NCBI RefSeq assembly: GCF_021390515.1
Contig: NZ_JAJUXI010000013.1
Location: 124,001 to 188,000 of the forward strand
Direction: 5' to 3'
Source: Dyadobacter sp. CY326
Lineage (GTDB): Bacteria > Bacteroidota > Bacteroidia > Cytophagales > Spirosomataceae
DNA length: 64,000 bases
Shown here: one piece after another, positions 61,892-64,000 of the stretch
How the letters are laid out: the number at the start of each line of letters is the position of its first letter
How positions within the stretch are numbered: position 1 is the stretch's first letter
Program-made: the position numbers and the translations under genes
Notes under the pieces: model-generated
What the model saw: only the letters and a program-made list of their open reading frames with translations
Database searches by the model: none
Told to the model about the DNA's origin: nothing

Positions 61892-62620
61892 CTAGGAAAC
61901 TACTTGCACGATGGCTTCCACGAGCGCCAAATCGCTATACATGACGGAACGCTCGTCGGGCGATTCTCCCGCCATGGAAATGTCTGCGGGGAAATATTTT
62001 TGTCTGCCCGGGCGAAATGATTTAGCTGTCAAATGCAATGAATGGACGCCAGCTGCTGCCAGTTGTGCTGCGTTGTTGTGGTTAACTCCTCCGCCCGCCA
62101 TGATTTCAATAGAATTTCCGGCCTCTTTCGCAAGTTGTTCCAGCAAGCCAATTCCTTCAATCGCAGCAGGTTTTTGTCCCGAAGTCAGTATGCGTTCAGC
62201 GCCTGTTTCTATCACGGCCTTAAGAGCTTTCATGGGTTCGGGCGTAAGGTCAAATGCGCGGTGAAATGTCACTTTCATGGGTTTGGCATATTCCACGAGG
62301 GCTTTTGTTCGTGCAATGTCCACTTGGCCATCCGCTAAAAGGACCCCGAGCACGACGCCATTTGCACCCAGCTTTTTCGCAAGATCTATATCTTTTCGCA
62401 TGATTTCTTCCTCGAAAACATCATACACGAAGTCACCACCTCTCGGACGGATCATTACAAAAACGTCGATATCTATATGTTGTCTCACAACCTCGATCAA
62501 TCCCGCGCTGGGAGTCGTTCCGCCTTCGCCCAATCCGCCGCATAATTCAATCCGTCCAGCGCCGCCGGCCTGCGCGTTAATACAAGATTCAAGAGAATAG
62601 GCACAAACCTCAATGGTCAT
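61892..62620 (-). CDS. cutC: CutC family protein (copper homeostasis protein CutC)
   Basis: This 242-residue protein has the CutC TIM-barrel: VCAYSLESCINAQAGGAGRI with the ELCGGLGEGG loop, VMIRPRGGDFVYD, ANGVVLGVL, VTFHRAFDLTPEP, ERILTSGQKPAA and MAGGGVNHNN. The name comes from a copper-sensitive E. coli mutant; direct copper handling has been questioned and the biochemical role is open. It lies 43 bp upstream of the penicillin-acylase gene on the same strand. The length is normal. Confidence 0.92.
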   Translation of the reverse strand: MTIEVCAYSLESCINAQAGGAGRIELCGGLGEGGTTPSAGLIEVVRQHIDIDVFVMIRPRGGDFVYDVFEEEIMRKDIDLAKKLGANGVVLGVLLADGQVDIARTKALVEYAKPMKVTFHRAFDLTPEPMKALKAVIETGAERILTSGQKPAAIEGIGLLEQLAKEAGNSIEIMAGGGVNHNNAAQLAAAGVHSLHLTAKSFRPGRQKYFPADISMAGESPDERSVMYSDLALVEAIVQVVS

Positions 62621-62706
62621 ACTAATTGTTTTTAATGATCGGGAAAATTACAAAAAGGTTTTCAGGATTGGAGAGGGTGTTGGGGATTTGTATTGTACAG
62701 TAAAAA

Positions 62707-62734
62707 TTACCATTTTTGTATACTTTTTACCATT
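62707..62734. promoter_or_regulatory. candidate operator of the higBA pair
   Basis: Two copies of TTACCATT (62707-62714 and 62727-62734) are spaced 20 bases apart, about two helical turns. The palindrome GTATAC (62718-62723) is exactly midway. It lies 23 bases before the higB start, where HigA-type autorepressors usually bind. This is prediction only. Confidence 0.4.
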
Positions 62735-62757
62735 ATGGGAATATTTGTTGTCTGTCT

Positions 62758-63054
62758 GTGAGAATTATTACAAAAGGAACATTGAGGGAGTTTTGGGAAA
62801 AATATCCGGATGCGGAGCAGGAGCTGAAATATTGGCACGATAAGATGAAAAATGCCACTTATGCATCACCGAATGAAGTAATTGCTGACAATCCCAGAAC
62901 TGACACTGTGGGGAATAATCGAGTTGTGTTCAACATATGCCGAAATAAATACAGACTGATCGTTGTGTTTAGATATAATTTACAGCGCGTATATGTCCGG
63001 TTTTTGGGCACACATAAGGAATATGACCAAATTAAAGACATCAAAAATACTTAA
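62758..63054 (+). CDS. higB: HigB family toxin (type II toxin-antitoxin)
   Basis: This 98-residue basic protein has the HigB/RelE-like fold: IITKGTLREFWEKYPDAEQ, then RVVFNICRNKYRLIVVFRY and the C-terminal YVRFLGTHKEYDQI, which is diagnostic for the HigB-1 group. Such toxins cut mRNA on the ribosome. The GTG at 62758 gives the usual length; frame-open residues upstream cross the candidate operator and are not family-like. The antitoxin gene starts 4 bp after the stop, the toxin-first order typical of higBA. Confidence 0.9.
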   Translation: MRIITKGTLREFWEKYPDAEQELKYWHDKMKNATYASPNEVIADNPRTDTVGNNRVVFNICRNKYRLIVVFRYNLQRVYVRFLGTHKEYDQIKDIKNT

Positions 63055-63058
63055 CGTT

Positions 63059-63436
63059 ATGAAAACAGTGCAGCAGATCAAGTCTGAGTTGAAAGCAATC
63101 CATTCGGATTCTGATTATAAGCAATATCTAGGAGTGATTGACTCGCTCATTGATTGTAAAGAGAACAGTCCAGAGGAAGAATTGCTGGAATTGATCTCCA
63201 TTATTGTGGAAGATTATGAAGCGGTTCATTTCACAATTGAGCCACCAGACCCGGTTGAAGCCATTAAATTGAAGATGGAAGAGAATGGATTGAAGCGAAA
63301 AGATTTGGTTGACTATTTTGGAAGTCCGAGTCGCGTCTCGGAAGTGCTGAACCGGAAAAGACCGCTGACGCTTGAAATGATTCGCAAAATACACAAAGGT
63401 TTGGGGATATCGGCTGCGACTTTATTGGCTTCTTAA
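63059..63436 (+). CDS. higA: HigA family antitoxin
   Basis: This 125-residue acidic protein has an N-terminal helical toxin-binding part (about 1-70; many Glu and Asp). The C-terminal helix-turn-helix of the Xre type is at about 78-122, with LKRKDLVDYFGSPSRVSEVL and RPLTLEMIRKIHKGLGI. It neutralises HigB and should repress the pair's own promoter. The ATG at 63059 follows the toxin stop by 4 bp, consistent with translational coupling. Confidence 0.9.
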   Translation: MKTVQQIKSELKAIHSDSDYKQYLGVIDSLIDCKENSPEEELLELISIIVEDYEAVHFTIEPPDPVEAIKLKMEENGLKRKDLVDYFGSPSRVSEVLNRKRPLTLEMIRKIHKGLGISAATLLAS

Positions 63437-63551
63437 ATATTGTAAAAAGCTGGGTTTTAGTTGGTTGAATATTCTGTTGAAATTTAAATTTGCTGTTAGC
63501 AATTATTTTTCTTTTTTTTCGCTTTAAGCTTTTAAAAGATGTCAAATTTTT

Positions 63552-63559
63552 TACTTTTG
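63552..63559 (+). promoter_or_regulatory. -7 promoter box of the DUF2795 gene
   Basis: TACTTTTG matches TAnnTTTG exactly and is the same octamer as in the tRNA-Gln promoter. It lies 36 bases before the ATG at 63596. No clear TTTG is found 20 bases upstream, only AT-rich TTTA sequences. Confidence 0.5.
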
Positions 63560-63595
63560 CAGAAAAGTAAGTAACTATTAATAGGCGAAAATATT

Positions 63596-63817
63596 ATGTA
63601 CTGGACTCTCGAACTCGCGTCATATCTTGAAGATGCTCCTTGGCCAGCTACCAAAGACGAGCTAATTGACTTTGCAATCAGAACAGGCGCTCCGTTAGAA
63701 GTAGTTGAGAATTTACAGGAGCTCGAAGATGATGGCCAGCCTTATGAAAGCATTGAAGAGATTTGGCCTGATTACCCCACCAAAGACGATTTCTTTTTCA
63801 ACGAAGATGAATACTAA
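63596..63817 (+). CDS. DUF2795 domain protein
   Basis: This 73-residue strongly acidic protein opens YWTLELASYLEDAPWPATKD and continues ELIDFAIRTGAPLEVVENLQ, ending in an acidic FFFNEDEY tail. It is highly conserved in Cytophagales as I recall. DUF2795 proteins have no known function; the small helical unit could bind protein or nucleic acid. It has a clear -7 box and its own terminator, so it is probably a well-expressed monocistronic gene. Confidence 0.85.
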   Translation: MYWTLELASYLEDAPWPATKDELIDFAIRTGAPLEVVENLQELEDDGQPYESIEEIWPDYPTKDDFFFNEDEY

Positions 63818-63826
63818 ATAAAGAAG

Positions 63827-63855
63827 ACGGCACCTCATCAGTGCCGTTTTTTTTT
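63827..63855 (+). terminator. intrinsic terminator after the DUF2795 gene
   Basis: ACGGCAC and GTGCCGT pair around the loop CTCATCA, followed by nine T. It starts about 10 bases after the stop. Confidence 0.92.
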
Positions 63856-64000
63856 GTTATAATAAGTGAAATACGGCGCTCAATATTTTTTTAATCTGGT
63901 AAAAGGAATGTAAATTGTTAGCGTTATAAAGTGGAATGACAAGGAAGTTACCGAAAGTGATTTTGTCATAATTCAGATATTATCCATTCCAAAAGATGGA

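Noticed and set aside
63914..64000. Open plus-strand frame reaching the right edge (contains KWNDKEVTESDFVI)
   Set aside because: The residues look protein-like, but a TAA precedes them and no ATG, GTG or TTG occurs in frame. It could be a degraded gene or a gene with an unusual start; it cannot be supported from this window. Otherwise 63856-64000 shows nothing.
1..64000. CRISPR arrays, insertion sequences, prophage or secondary-metabolite clusters
   Set aside because: No short regular repeats with spacers, no transposase or capsid/terminase genes and no modular synthase genes were seen. The only recombinase is a housekeeping Xer type.

Overview
The window looks like chromosomal DNA of a Bacteroidota bacterium of the order Cytophagales, most likely Dyadobacter or a close relative. 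That placement is inferred from gene content and by-eye protein resemblance, not from a database search. Supporting signs are a type IX secretion (T9SS) sorting domain on one protein, two large proteins ending in the gliding-motility-associated C-terminal domain, DUF5606 and DUF2795 proteins, a single-polypeptide SdhC, a metzincin of the DUF5117/5118 type, almost no Shine-Dalgarno sequences, and promoters of the form TTTG-N20-TAnnTTTG. Most of the sequence reads as ordinary core genome. No insertion sequence, prophage, CRISPR array or rRNA operon was seen.

Layout. 1-4570 (+): the tail of an acetoacetyl-CoA synthetase, an S41 processing protease, a short-chain dehydrogenase and a fosmidomycin-resistance-type MFS pump. 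4582-8889 (-): an M23-type peptidase without signal peptide, a large metzincin and a Ppx/GppA phosphatase. 9043-14857 (+): rpsU, a Xer-type recombinase, PEP carboxylase, a MarR regulator, a SIMPL protein and a YtxH protein. 14906-24678: mixed-strand housekeeping and envelope genes (NudK-type hydrolase, DUF985 cupin, lipoproteins, gamma-glutamyltransferase, an orphan FtsX-type permease, an SUI1/YciH factor overlapping a diacylglycerol-kinase-like gene, MeaB). 24817-33544: an M1 peptidase, a FabH-like ketosynthase, a minus-strand series engB / DUF5606 / deoC / glycosyltransferase, a thioredoxin-like protein, gmd and a SPOR lipoprotein.

33657-44230: murB, an ALG10-like GT-C membrane protein, a T9SS-exported esterase, a GT2 glycosyltransferase, a ROK kinase, an SDR, MlaE/MlaF lipid-transport subunits without an adjacent MlaD, a Wzx-type flippase and a TetR regulator. 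A 14-bp inverted repeat surrounds the predicted flippase promoter. 44471-46767: an unusual SGNH hydrolase without signal peptide, tRNA-Gln(UUG) with clear promoter and terminator, and fabD. 46858-52807: two tandem gliding-CTD proteins whose last 590 residues differ at only three positions while their N-terminal thirds have diverged. 53095-58241: the succinate dehydrogenase operon sdhC-sdhA-X-sdhB, where X is a GT-C-like membrane protein lying between the flavoprotein and iron-sulfur genes. 58321-62620 (-): an OmpH-like protein, a small membrane protein, a penicillin-acylase-family enzyme and CutC. 62758-63817 (+): a HigB/HigA toxin-antitoxin pair and a DUF2795 protein.

Functional themes are surface building and export (flippase, glycosyltransferases, gmd, murB, MlaEF, T9SS cargo), peptide processing (S41, M23, metzincin, GGT, M1, penicillin acylase) and central carbon metabolism (PEPC, SDH, MeaB, acetoacetyl-CoA synthetase, deoC). 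Intergenic gaps are all under 300 bases, and convergent genes often share a bidirectional terminator that overlaps their stop codons. The least explained items are the duplicated gliding-CTD pair, the gene inside the sdh operon, the operator-like repeat at the flippase promoter, and terminators placed directly in front of the Xer and deoC start codons. I did not find a clearly new multi-gene system.
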